NCBI RefSeq assembly: GCF_003054445.1
Contig: NC_042506.1
Span: forward strand, 875,501 to 939,500
DNA: 64,000 nucleotides
Direction of reading: 5' to 3'
From: Pichia kudriavzevii
Lineage: Eukaryota > Ascomycota > Pichiomycetes > Pichiales > Pichiaceae
Notes under the pieces: generated by a model
Told to the model about the DNA's origin: nothing
The model's database searches: none
The model's input: only the letters and a program-made list of their open reading frames with translations
Position numbers and translations under genes: made by a program
Part shown: one piece after another, positions 18,513 through 27,741 of the stretch
Numbering within the stretch: the first letter of the stretch is position 1
Layout of the letters: every line of letters starts with the position of its first letter

Positions 18513-21347
18513 CTAAGTGGTCGATATGAAATTAGTAACACTTGAGCAATACTTAGTGAGCTCATCTAACCTGTCCATCGCCTTGTTATTTACAAATTCA
18601 AATGCACGCAATGCAGCAACAACCTTCTTGGCATCTTCATTATCTTCCTCTGTTGCAAGCTTTTTTATACCAAAGATAGCATCGGAATGGGATTGCAAGA
18701 ACACAAACAAGATAGCAACTATCATCTCTATATTCCGATTTGATTTAATACCAAACTTCATAGCATCTAAGAAAGATACTATTTCTGAAAAGGGGGATGA
18801 AACAGATAGTGATTTAATCTCAAAATCAATTTGAGAAGGTGTCATATCAACCACTAATTTGATGAACTCATCATACTTGGCTAGTCTCAATAGTTTAGTG
18901 AAATCGGTTTCAAATTTATATTCTTTTGAGGCATCTAAATCAAGTAATTTAGAAGTGGACTCACCTTGAACTGCTCTTTGGTTCATTTCATCAACAACAT
19001 TCTTACCCAATTCGTTTTCAATTGCACTATTACCTGCCTTGAGACCGGTAAGTTCAAGGAAAAATGGTAAATTTTCCTGTTTTTTTGGAGCTTCTTTGGT
19101 CTTATTTCTTTGTTTTATGTTTTCTAAATAAATCACTGCATTAAATTTGTTCCTCGGATTATTGGAGAATGTAATAAGTTTTTCGTCCAAGACTGGAGGA
19201 GAAATGTAAATACCTTCATTAAAATCAACTTCGTCATCTTCAAAAGCCCCTTCGAGCATAATTGATCCACCTTCACCACTGACATTTGGCAATAGCATGT
19301 TGGCAAAATCATCTTCACTTTCAATATGCTTTGTTGTTATTTTTTTGAACTGAGACTTGTTGGTCCAAAGGGAAATCCCCACATCGTTAACATGCGCTGT
19401 GGCTAAGTATTCACCATTAGGAGACATTTTCAAACTAGTAGCCACCTTGGGTAGCTTAATACCATCAATACAACTACCTGTTGGTAAGTCCCATGTCCTT
19501 ATAGTCGAATCCAAAGATGAAGAGATCAACCATCTTCCATCATTTGAGAAATCAATGGCGGTTATTCTGTTTGTATGACCGAAGAGTTGTCTAACAATTT
19601 TCTGTGAGATTGCATCTATAACTACAATTGACAAGTCATCCAATGCAATAGCAAACAAATCACTTGACCTATGATAGCACAATTGAGTAATTGGAGAATC
19701 GAACTCCAGTTTACCAAGATATCTACTTTGAGAAAAATCGTAAAATCCCACAATACCATCTAAACCACAGGAAACCATCTTTCTATTCATGCCATCCAAT
19801 GCAATACCGGTAACAGTCTTCTTATGTAGTTTATATTTCTTTCTCAATAAACCACTTTGCAAGTTGTAAACACCAATACCACCATTACTACTTCCAACAA
19901 ATCCAAAATTACCACATTGAGAAATGGCAATAGATTTAACAATACCTTCGTCAATGGTGTCCAATTTCCATTTACCAACTTTTTTGTTTTTTGAGTTCCA
20001 AGTTCTTGCAAAAGTTTCATCTTGGTGTGCAGTTAAAATATTGTCCCAGTCACCCTCTCTGGCATTCTCTTGGACCATAGACACAATAGGGGGGAACTTC
20101 ATTTTGTATTTACCAGATGCGCCTGCTTGCATTTGTCCATTCTTGACCTTATTTTCTTTTTGTGACATTTCCTGAGACTGTGCATCCTTTCTTAAGGAAA
20201 ATAGCCAGAACGTTCTATCCAACGATCCTGATGCAATAAAGTGTGCATTTTCATCGCTGAAGAGGATCGAGTTAGGTGGAGCAGAATGACCACCACGAGA
20301 CCTCAAATGTCTTGGAGGGGAGGCAATTGAAGAGTTTGTTTCTGATAAGGCTGGATCAAACACAAATTCCTTCAAGGAGTTATCACCACCAGTTGAAACA
20401 ATAATCGGATTACCATTAAGAAATTGGACCTTTGACACACCACCATACTCCTCCTTGTGAACATTTGATAAAAGATGAATTCGTGCATTTTTATTCAAGT
20501 CGTAAAAGAACAGATCACCATTCCTTAAGGATAACACAACATGTGGATTTCCGTCAGTTCTAAATGAAACTGAAGTTACCAAAGACTTGGAACCTGTGTT
20601 GATAGTTTTCATAGTTTTGGCCTTCTTAATATTGTAGATTTTACAAACACCCTCGGTAGTTCCAATAGCCAAGAAATCAATCACTGGCGCAGGTGTGATG
20701 GTGGTTATAGTTTCTGCAAATTCTTTAGAAGTATAGACGTTTTTACCTGTCTTGACATTGTAAACCAAGAGATGCTTAGATGTTGCAATAACAATCTTAT
20801 TCATATGAGTCGGCATATGGATAAGATCAACAATGGATCCATAAATAGAATTGACTTGAAAAGAGGTGTAAAATTCGGTTGGATATTTGTCTGTTGGCGC
20901 CTTATTCTCATAAACATAGACTCGGTTGTCTGTGATTGCTACCAAATATGCATTGAAAACAAGTAACTTATTGATTTTAAAGTTTGGATCGTCGGAGGAA
21001 TTTGGAATTTCTATTTCATGTTCTAATCTGCCTCTTCTGAATATACCTACTTTGTTTCCATATGCACAGTAGACAAAGTGAGAACGTGCGGTAACGCAGG
21101 ATATTGAATCGGGTGTTTGTCTGCTAGAAACGAAAAGCAAATGTAAAGTAGATGCATCATAGATTTGAAACGATTTACCAACTATGGTCACAATGTAGAA
21201 TGTTGCTCCTAATGTACCAATTGCAAAAGGTGATCCATCGGAAACATGACCTATAGTTCTGAAGGGGGAAAAAATCTTGGATTTCTTCACAAGAGACTTG
21301 ATTGGAATTGTCTCATTCTTCTGCCTTTTCACAACAGCAGTAGACAT
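18513..21347 (-). CDS. UTP21: UTP21, SSU processome WD40 subunit
   Basis: This 944-residue protein (S. cerevisiae 939) consists of tandem WD40 propellers over residues ~30-690. Repeats include FGHTNRITAIDFSNDGRWLI and HKKTVTGIALDGMNRKMVS. A C-terminal helical Utp21 domain follows (~740-944, with NLPFFLELTGLKAG). Utp21 belongs to the UTP-B module of the 90S pre-ribosome needed for 18S rRNA maturation in the nucleolus. It starts at an ATG and is divergent from VIP1, 276 bp away, as in S. cerevisiae YLR409C-YLR410W. An RRPE-like element lies just upstream. Confidence 0.96.
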   Translation of the reverse strand: MSTAVVKRQKNETIPIKSLVKKSKIFSPFRTIGHVSDGSPFAIGTLGATFYIVTIVGKSFQIYDASTLHLLFVSSRQTPDSISCVTARSHFVYCAYGNKVGIFRRGRLEHEIEIPNSSDDPNFKINKLLVFNAYLVAITDNRVYVYENKAPTDKYPTEFYTSFQVNSIYGSIVDLIHMPTHMNKIVIATSKHLLVYNVKTGKNVYTSKEFAETITTITPAPVIDFLAIGTTEGVCKIYNIKKAKTMKTINTGSKSLVTSVSFRTDGNPHVVLSLRNGDLFFYDLNKNARIHLLSNVHKEEYGGVSKVQFLNGNPIIVSTGGDNSLKEFVFDPALSETNSSIASPPRHLRSRGGHSAPPNSILFSDENAHFIASGSLDRTFWLFSLRKDAQSQEMSQKENKVKNGQMQAGASGKYKMKFPPIVSMVQENAREGDWDNILTAHQDETFARTWNSKNKKVGKWKLDTIDEGIVKSIAISQCGNFGFVGSSNGGIGVYNLQSGLLRKKYKLHKKTVTGIALDGMNRKMVSCGLDGIVGFYDFSQSRYLGKLEFDSPITQLCYHRSSDLFAIALDDLSIVVIDAISQKIVRQLFGHTNRITAIDFSNDGRWLISSSLDSTIRTWDLPTGSCIDGIKLPKVATSLKMSPNGEYLATAHVNDVGISLWTNKSQFKKITTKHIESEDDFANMLLPNVSGEGGSIMLEGAFEDDEVDFNEGIYISPPVLDEKLITFSNNPRNKFNAVIYLENIKQRNKTKEAPKKQENLPFFLELTGLKAGNSAIENELGKNVVDEMNQRAVQGESTSKLLDLDASKEYKFETDFTKLLRLAKYDEFIKLVVDMTPSQIDFEIKSLSVSSPFSEIVSFLDAMKFGIKSNRNIEMIVAILFVFLQSHSDAIFGIKKLATEEDNEDAKKVVAALRAFEFVNNKAMDRLDELTKYCSSVTNFISTT

Positions 21348-21392
21348 GCTATTTGGTGGTTGGTTGAGCCAAAAGGTTGAAGCTTTTTAAAA

Positions 21393-21401
21393 AAAAATTT
21401 T
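21393..21401 (-). promoter_or_regulatory. RRPE-like element before UTP21
   Basis: AAAAATTTT within a longer A-tract, followed by CC, lies about 46 bp upstream of the UTP21 ATG. The yeast ribosomal RNA processing element is TGAAAAATTTTC-like and marks ribosome-biogenesis promoters. Because the sequence is A/T-rich, chance occurrence is possible. Confidence 0.4.
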
Positions 21402-21623
21402 CCAGATATCAAAATAGATGAACTGAAAAAAAAAACTAGAAAATCATGTGTAGAGAAAAAAAAAAATGCTACTCGAAACGGGAAATACCAGGCTGTGCTA
21501 TTTTTTCGTTAATTAATGTCACCCACATGTGTCCTGCGAAAGACAATTCTCCATTGTATCCGGAAAAGCATATAGTATGAGTATATAAGAACGTCTAGCC
21601 GGTATCCACAGCAAGTAGAGGAA

Positions 21624-24600
21624 ATGGAAGAGGAAAGTATTCCTATACCTATCTCCAGCAATTCAAATTTATCGGAGATGCCTGTGCCCCCAAGTATTTC
21701 CCGGGCCGTTTCAAGTGCATCTAATCTGTCCATCGATTCGTCTGTGTTTCCCGATCAAGATGAACTACATTCAGAACATGACGAAAAACATGACGAGGAC
21801 CCAATCCCTTTGACACAAGAATCTTTGGATCAGCACAAAAGGGCCATTGCTTCTATTGCACCTATTTTAGAAGACTTTGTGCCTGTGTTGTCCAAGTCAG
21901 AAATCGTGTCACCTTCCCAAGATGCTCTATCAAGAACTGTATCTAATGTAAGTGCGTTAAGCATTTCCCACAGCCATCCATCACAACATGTTGCTTCCAC
22001 CAGTGGGGATGGTATTGAAGTAGAAAAACGGAAGTCGATTGAGCACAAAGAACCGATTAACACATCAGTATCCCACACATCAGCCACTTCTAAGGAACCA
22101 ATTCCTGAAGAAGAAATAAAGGAATCTAAAGAGAAGGCGTTCAAACGTTCTAGCACAAGCTCTAACCTAAGCAAATCTAGATCTGGTTCCATGTCAAAAA
22201 ACATCCCTGAAAGTTCTCCACACACTGTGTCATCAAGTGATTCATTCAACTCAATCTTAAAAACTAGATCATTCTCATCCTCTTCAATGAATGATATTCC
22301 AAGTGGTCCCAAATTACCTAGAATTGGTACGATTGGAGTGTGTGCAATGGATAATAAGGTCTTGTCAAAGCCGTGTAGACAAATTTTACAGAGATTAATA
22401 GCACATGACGAATTTGACACTGTCATTTTTGGTGATAAAGTCATTCTAGATGAAGCCGTTGAAAATTGGCCAACTTGTGATTTTCTAATCAGTTTTTTCA
22501 GTACTGGGTTCCCATTAGAAAAGGCGATTGCCTATGAGCGTTTGAGGAAACCATATTGCCTTAATGATTTGGTCATGCAAAAGGCATTGTGGGATAGACG
22601 ATTATGCCTAGAGATTCTGAAAGCTGCCGGTGTTCCTACGCCCTACAGGCTAGTCATTTCTAGGGATGGTGGCCCACAAGTTGATGAAGAGCTAAGGAGA
22701 AAGCTTGAAGCCATTGGTATAGATTGTAGTGAAGTAGATGAACCTGATTGGAGAATGGTTGATGATGATACTTTGATGGTTGACGGAAAAACAATCAAAA
22801 AGCCATTTGTTGAAAAACCAGTAGACGGTGAAGATCACAATGTTAATATATACTATTCCAAAAAAAACGGTGGGGGAGGTAGAAGATTGTTCAGAAAAAT
22901 CGGAAATAAATCGAGTGAGTTTGACCCTGATTTAAATGATATCAGAACTAATGGTTCCTTTATTTATGAAGAGTTTATTGACACCGACAACTTTGAAGAT
23001 GTTAAGGCATATACTGTAGGGACTGAGTATTGTCATGCGGAGACCAGAAAATCACCAGTTGTTGATGGTATAGTTCGAAGAAATACTCAAGGTAAAGAAG
23101 TCAGATATCCAACTGAGCTATCTGATGTTGAAGTCGAAATGGCAGCTAAGGTTAGCCGTTACTTTCAACAAACAATTTGCGGTTTTGATCTATTGCGAAC
23201 AAACGGTAGAAGTTATGTTATTGATGTCAATGGGTTCTCATTTGTGAAAGATAACAAGGATTACTATGATACATGTGCCAAAATCTTAAGAGCTAAATTT
23301 TTAGAGGCCAAGATGTTGAGAGATGAATCTATGGTTCCTAAACCAATACATGAGAAGAAACAGAAATGGATCTTCAAAGGTTTTGTTTCAGTTATCAGGC
23401 ACGCTGATAGAACACCAAAACAAAAGTTCAAGTATTCCTTCAGGTCTCCAATATTTATCTCTTTAATGAAAGGATATAAAGAGGAGATTATCATTAGAGA
23501 AGTGCGTGATTTAAACGTGGTTTTACAGACCATCAAAGTGGCGCTTGAGAGAAATTTGGAAGACCCAAGAAAACTACGACAATTGGAGGGCGCTTTGGAA
23601 AAGAAAATGACATTCCCTGGTACTAAGATACAACTAAAACCCGCTTTAAATAAAGAAACTGAGGAAATTGAAAAAGTTCAATTAATTTTGAAATGGGGTG
23701 GTGAACCAACTCATTCAGCACGTTATCAAGCAACTGATGTTGGTGAACAGTTTCGACAAGATATTCAATTGTTGAACAAGGCTGCCTTGGATGATGTGAG
23801 GGTATACACGTCATCTGAGAGAAGAGTAGTCGCATCTGCACAGCTGTTTTCCAAATCTTTCCTTTCTGAAGATGAACTGCCCGAGGATTTTCTTAAGGTT
23901 AGAAAGGATTTATTGGATGATTCGAATGCTGCCAAGGATCTCATGGATAAAGTCAAAAAGAAGCTAAAACCGCTATTAAGACAAGGTGAAGAGGCACCGC
24001 CACAATTTGCATGGCCACCTAAGATGCCAGAGCCTTTTATTGTTATTAAGAGGGTTGTTGAACTAATGAATTACCATCACAAAATAATGGATGAAAATTT
24101 CAAGACGCAAGATGTGGAGAGATTTCAAACTGAATGGTGCTGTGGAGAAGATCCATTCCTCTTCAAGGAGAGATGGGACAAATTGTTCCAGGAATTTGTT
24201 TCCGTTGAAAAAGTGCATCCATCCAAAATCAGTGAATTATATGATACAATGAAGTACGATGCATTGCACAATCGTGATTTTTTGCAAAACATATTTATAA
24301 GGAAAACTAAGGAAGATGAACAAGAGAAGGAAACCACCAAGGAGTTACTGGGATCGTTAGTTAAACAGTATCCTATCAATGTTTTGGTGATGAATGATTT
24401 CAAAGTTAACGATTCTTCCCTTGATGCAACATCTTCTTTGCCATTAGATGGATCGGCGTCGAATCCGGCTGGCTCTATTGGATGGGTTCTATCATCATCC
24501 TACAAACCTAAAGTTAATTCGAAGAATAGCAATAGAAAAGACTCACCCTTTGATGATCCCAAATTCAACCTATTAAGAGAGCTGTATAGACTTGCGAAAG

Positions 24601-25241
24601 TACTATTTGACTTTATTTGTCCACAAGAGTATGGTATTGAAGATAACGAAAAACTAGATATTGGTTTACTGACTTCTTTGCCATTGGCCAAACAAATCCT
24701 GAGTGACATTACTGAGATCAAGGAGACCAACAAAGCAGGTACTCGAGTGTATTTTACGAAGGAGTCCCATATTTACACACTTTTGAATATCTTATATGAG
24801 TCCAATGTTCCTATGAAGATTGCTAGAAATGCGCTTCCCGAACTAGACTATCTATCACAGATTGTCTTTGAGTTGTATGAAAGTGAAGGATTGGATGGCC
24901 ATAAGAAACACTCGATCAGGTTATCTGTCAGTCCAGGATGCCACACACAAGATCCATTAGATGTAGAATTGGATGAAAAGCACTACATTTCTTGTATCAG
25001 AAGGATCAATTTAACAAGGCATCTAGACATGGATCTAGTGCAGCAAAAGCTGAAGAGCAGGTTTACCAGGGTTTCTTTGCCGAAGAAATTCACACCAGTC
25101 AATATTTCAAGCCCTTTAACCAGCGATGTTAAGGTGGAGAAGGACAAGGACAAGTTGAAGGAGGAGGGCAAAGACAAGTTGAAGGGTGAGAGCAAAGACC
25201 AACACAATGGAAAGAACAAGGACAAGGACATCAATAACTAA
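21624..25241 (+). CDS. VIP1: VIP1/PPIP5K, inositol hexakisphosphate kinase-phosphatase
   Basis: Vip1 makes 1-InsP7 from InsP6 and also has phosphatase activity, linking to phosphate signalling and polarity. This 1205-residue protein (S. cerevisiae 1146) has a disordered Ser-rich N-terminus (1-230), an ATP-grasp kinase domain (about 235-560, with IGVCAMDNKVLSKPC, RRNTQGKEVRYP and VIDVNGFSFVKDN), and a histidine-acid-phosphatase domain with RHADRTPKQKFKYSF near residue 591 and SPGCHTQDPLD near 1103. It ends in a Lys/Asp-rich charged tail (about 1165-1205). Active-site landmarks of both domains are intact. A CTG codon encodes the conserved Leu in LLRELYRLAKVLFDF, supporting standard CTG decoding. 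Confidence 0.97.
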   Translation: MEEESIPIPISSNSNLSEMPVPPSISRAVSSASNLSIDSSVFPDQDELHSEHDEKHDEDPIPLTQESLDQHKRAIASIAPILEDFVPVLSKSEIVSPSQDALSRTVSNVSALSISHSHPSQHVASTSGDGIEVEKRKSIEHKEPINTSVSHTSATSKEPIPEEEIKESKEKAFKRSSTSSNLSKSRSGSMSKNIPESSPHTVSSSDSFNSILKTRSFSSSSMNDIPSGPKLPRIGTIGVCAMDNKVLSKPCRQILQRLIAHDEFDTVIFGDKVILDEAVENWPTCDFLISFFSTGFPLEKAIAYERLRKPYCLNDLVMQKALWDRRLCLEILKAAGVPTPYRLVISRDGGPQVDEELRRKLEAIGIDCSEVDEPDWRMVDDDTLMVDGKTIKKPFVEKPVDGEDHNVNIYYSKKNGGGGRRLFRKIGNKSSEFDPDLNDIRTNGSFIYEEFIDTDNFEDVKAYTVGTEYCHAETRKSPVVDGIVRRNTQGKEVRYPTELSDVEVEMAAKVSRYFQQTICGFDLLRTNGRSYVIDVNGFSFVKDNKDYYDTCAKILRAKFLEAKMLRDESMVPKPIHEKKQKWIFKGFVSVIRHADRTPKQKFKYSFRSPIFISLMKGYKEEIIIREVRDLNVVLQTIKVALERNLEDPRKLRQLEGALEKKMTFPGTKIQLKPALNKETEEIEKVQLILKWGGEPTHSARYQATDVGEQFRQDIQLLNKAALDDVRVYTSSERRVVASAQLFSKSFLSEDELPEDFLKVRKDLLDDSNAAKDLMDKVKKKLKPLLRQGEEAPPQFAWPPKMPEPFIVIKRVVELMNYHHKIMDENFKTQDVERFQTEWCCGEDPFLFKERWDKLFQEFVSVEKVHPSKISELYDTMKYDALHNRDFLQNIFIRKTKEDEQEKETTKELLGSLVKQYPINVLVMNDFKVNDSSLDATSSLPLDGSASNPAGSIGWVLSSSYKPKVNSKNSNRKDSPFDDPKFNLLRELYRLAKVLFDFICPQEYGIEDNEKLDIGLLTSLPLAKQILSDITEIKETNKAGTRVYFTKESHIYTLLNILYESNVPMKIARNALPELDYLSQIVFELYESEGLDGHKKHSIRLSVSPGCHTQDPLDVELDEKHYISCIRRINLTRHLDMDLVQQKLKSRFTRVSLPKKFTPVNISSPLTSDVKVEKDKDKLKEEGKDKLKGESKDQHNGKNKDKDINN

Positions 25242-25784
25242 CGCTACTCTTTATAGCCTGTTTGTAACTTCAAAGACTTACAGAATATTATTTTAAAGGC
25301 TTTCTTTTACTCTTACGTTAGAAACAGCACATAAGAATGGTACTGTAGCTACCTAGATTAAGGGATTACAATTTGTTCACCTAATAACCATCCGATTCAA
25401 CTGTTGAGGAATAACCAGTTCGACCAGAAACATAAAGTTAGGTAATCGGAAGAGATTGATATTCCAATGCTCCGTTAGTACCATATTCTCATTAGGAGGA
25501 TAGGCACTGCAGCCCTCTGACTGCGTCATTGAAATATGTTCAGTCACGGAAAGTGACGAACTAGAAAAAAAACCAGCATTTTAATATTTACAAAAAGAAA
25601 AAAAAGTCAGAAATGTATATGATTAAATAAGAATATTTGGAAATGGTGACAGCAATTTTGTGAAAAAATTTTTAATCTTTGGTTTAGTGTTATGTATGTC
25701 CTTGACCTCAATCATTTCATTTCCTTTTTAAAATTAGATTGAAGTAGATATGAACCGAAAATAAAAGGTGAGAACCAATATCCC
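25242..25784. other. Intergenic VIP1-PRS1 (convergent), nothing recognised
   Basis: This 543-bp tail-to-tail spacer becomes A/T-rich after 25560, with A-runs that may serve 3' end formation. I see no gene or RNA signature. Confidence 0.5.
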
Positions 25785-26993
25785 CTATACAATTGAAGCT
25801 AATGAATCGAATAAAACACTAATTGACTCACCAAAATGATCCCTCCTTATACACTCTGCAAAGATTGGAGAGACATCAATAACAGTAAGTTTCTTACATT
25901 TCTTCATTTGGTCTTCAGGGATAGGGTAGGTGTTTGTGACAATGACACCGTCAATGTAAGGACAATCATCCAACCTCTCCAAACAATCATTATTGAAGAT
26001 ACCATGAGTTGCAACAATATAGCAACTGTTTGCACCACAATTCATTCTCAAATGTTCTGCAGCTGCAATAAAGGAGGTATGTTTGTCAATCATGTCATCG
26101 ACAATGATAGCGGGACGATTTTGGACGTTACCAACCAAGGTTATCAACTTTTCCTCTGCATTGAACTCTGGTTCATCTTCATCATCAGAATTGTTATTTT
26201 CAAAGTTCAATTCTGATTCCTTGTGTAATAAATGAGGCTTCAAAGGAATCGATGTTGGAGTTGCCGATTCATCATCTTCAATGACATGACCCTTGACAAT
26301 TCTGGCAGTCTGGATATCTGCGTTTATATTGTCATTGGCCAAGGTGGAAACGGTAGATGCGTTCTTATGTTTCATCAAGCCATTATAATCATCAACGCTT
26401 CTTCTTCTATCGGTGTGAATCATTGCAAAATTGATCTTTAACTGATCGGCCAATGCAGTGACTCTCTTAGTACCACCTGGGTTTTTCGAAACGACAACGG
26501 CATCTCCATAATTTGCAATGTTTTCCTTGATCCATTTGGCCAAGGTAGGACCTGCATATAAATTATCAACAGGTTTTGTGAAAAAGCCTTGCATTTGAGA
26601 GGCATGTAAATCCATGGAAACAACATGATCTGCTCCAGCCATAACTAACAAATTTGCCAACATTCTAGCGGTGATTGCGCCTCTGTGTTTCTTCATTTTG
26701 GACTGTTTAGAGTAGGGGAACTGTGGAATGACCGCCGTAATTTTGGCAGCAGAACCACCTTTACAAGCGGAAATCAAAATCAACAACTCCATGATATGGT
26801 CGTTCACGTCTGGAGAGCCGGATTGGATGATGTAAACGTCCTCGTCTCTCACAGACACGCCGATCTGGACAGAAGTCTCACCATTGGCAAACTTCTTTGC
26901 AGTTGCTGGAGCCGGTTCAATACCCAAGTTTTCACAAACAAGTTTCCCCAATTGAGGATGGGAATTACCAACAAAGACCTTACACTTTCTCAT
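25785..26993 (-). CDS. PRS1: PRS1, ribose-phosphate pyrophosphokinase subunit with insert
   Basis: This protein makes PRPP from ribose-5-phosphate and ATP, feeding purine, pyrimidine, His, Trp and NAD synthesis. It has 402 residues. The N-terminal half is near-identical to S. cerevisiae Prs1 (MRKCKVFVGNSHPQLG, DMDLHASQMQGFF-type HVVSMDLHASQMQ, VVVSKNPGGTKRVTALAD). A non-homologous acidic insert at roughly residues 210-290 separates it from the PRPP loop (IIVDDMIDKHTSF) and the C-terminal IFAECIRRDHFGESISVLF. The insert is the hallmark of Prs1 (427 residues in S. cerevisiae), where it ties the enzyme to cell-wall integrity signalling. The BAS1 regulator of purine genes lies 21 kb away; I saw no TGACTC box in the PRS1 promoter. 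Confidence 0.95.
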   Translation of the reverse strand: MRKCKVFVGNSHPQLGKLVCENLGIEPAPATAKKFANGETSVQIGVSVRDEDVYIIQSGSPDVNDHIMELLILISACKGGSAAKITAVIPQFPYSKQSKMKKHRGAITARMLANLLVMAGADHVVSMDLHASQMQGFFTKPVDNLYAGPTLAKWIKENIANYGDAVVVSKNPGGTKRVTALADQLKINFAMIHTDRRRSVDDYNGLMKHKNASTVSTLANDNINADIQTARIVKGHVIEDDESATPTSIPLKPHLLHKESELNFENNNSDDEDEPEFNAEEKLITLVGNVQNRPAIIVDDMIDKHTSFIAAAEHLRMNCGANSCYIVATHGIFNNDCLERLDDCPYIDGVIVTNTYPIPEDQMKKCKKLTVIDVSPIFAECIRRDHFGESISVLFDSLASIV

Positions 26994-27741
26994 TAGACGA
27001 TTTCAAGCAAAAAGAGGCTGGGAGAGGGGGGAGGGGCGTTTTGGGTAGCAGTGGGGAGTGTTGGAAGTGGAGCTAAAGCTAAAGAAAGAACAAAGAAAGA
27101 AAAGACATGGTCTAAGGAGTGCCAAAAGAAATTTTGGAAAAGAGCAAAGAAGTAGTAAACTACTCCTGTTGTGAATTGAAGTTGGGGAAAAAAAAAACTG
27201 CACTACTCTTGCACTAGTTGCCTTTTAAGCTGAGAAGTTTTTTTTTTTTTTCCTCCATGTTCAAGAAGAAAAAAATTTTTTTTGTCTTGAATTTATAGAA
27301 AAAAAAAAATTGAGAACGCCGAGAAAAAAAGAAGTAAAATAAATTTTAAAAAAAAAATTTTTTTTTTTCTGAAACTCCGGGTGTGTTTACGTAAGCGTTT
27401 ATGGGGTGAAAATGAGAGAGTAAAAAAAAAACAAAAATCGTTTCTTTTTCGCGTCTTTGATTTTTCCGTTGTTTTCCTTTTTTCCGTTTTTTTTTTCCTT
27501 TTTGAGCGCGAGTCTGAAATTGGAAATGGAAAGGAAACCAGTCGAAAACGAAAATAGCGACAGAAAATGATGATGTATGTGTACAATATTTACCATTGGC
27601 AGCGGAGAGAGAAGAAGAGGCTGGGGAAGACGAGGAGAGACTAGTAAAAACGATAAATTTGTGTAGATTAGAAGTACCTGAAAATGAGGATTCACTTTGA
27701 CAATTAGGTGACACAAATACCAACTATCATCTGGTGAGGGC
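26994..27741. promoter_or_regulatory. Divergent PRS1/ERC1 promoter, homopolymer-rich
   Basis: These 748 bp hold many A and T runs (for example 27239-27251, 27297-27309, 27350-27369 and 27482-27498), likely nucleosome-depleting. A TTTTTCGCGT element at about 27445-27454 combines SCB and MCB cores. Several minus-strand open frames here are low-complexity Lys/Phe/Ser strings and are judged non-coding. Confidence 0.4.
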
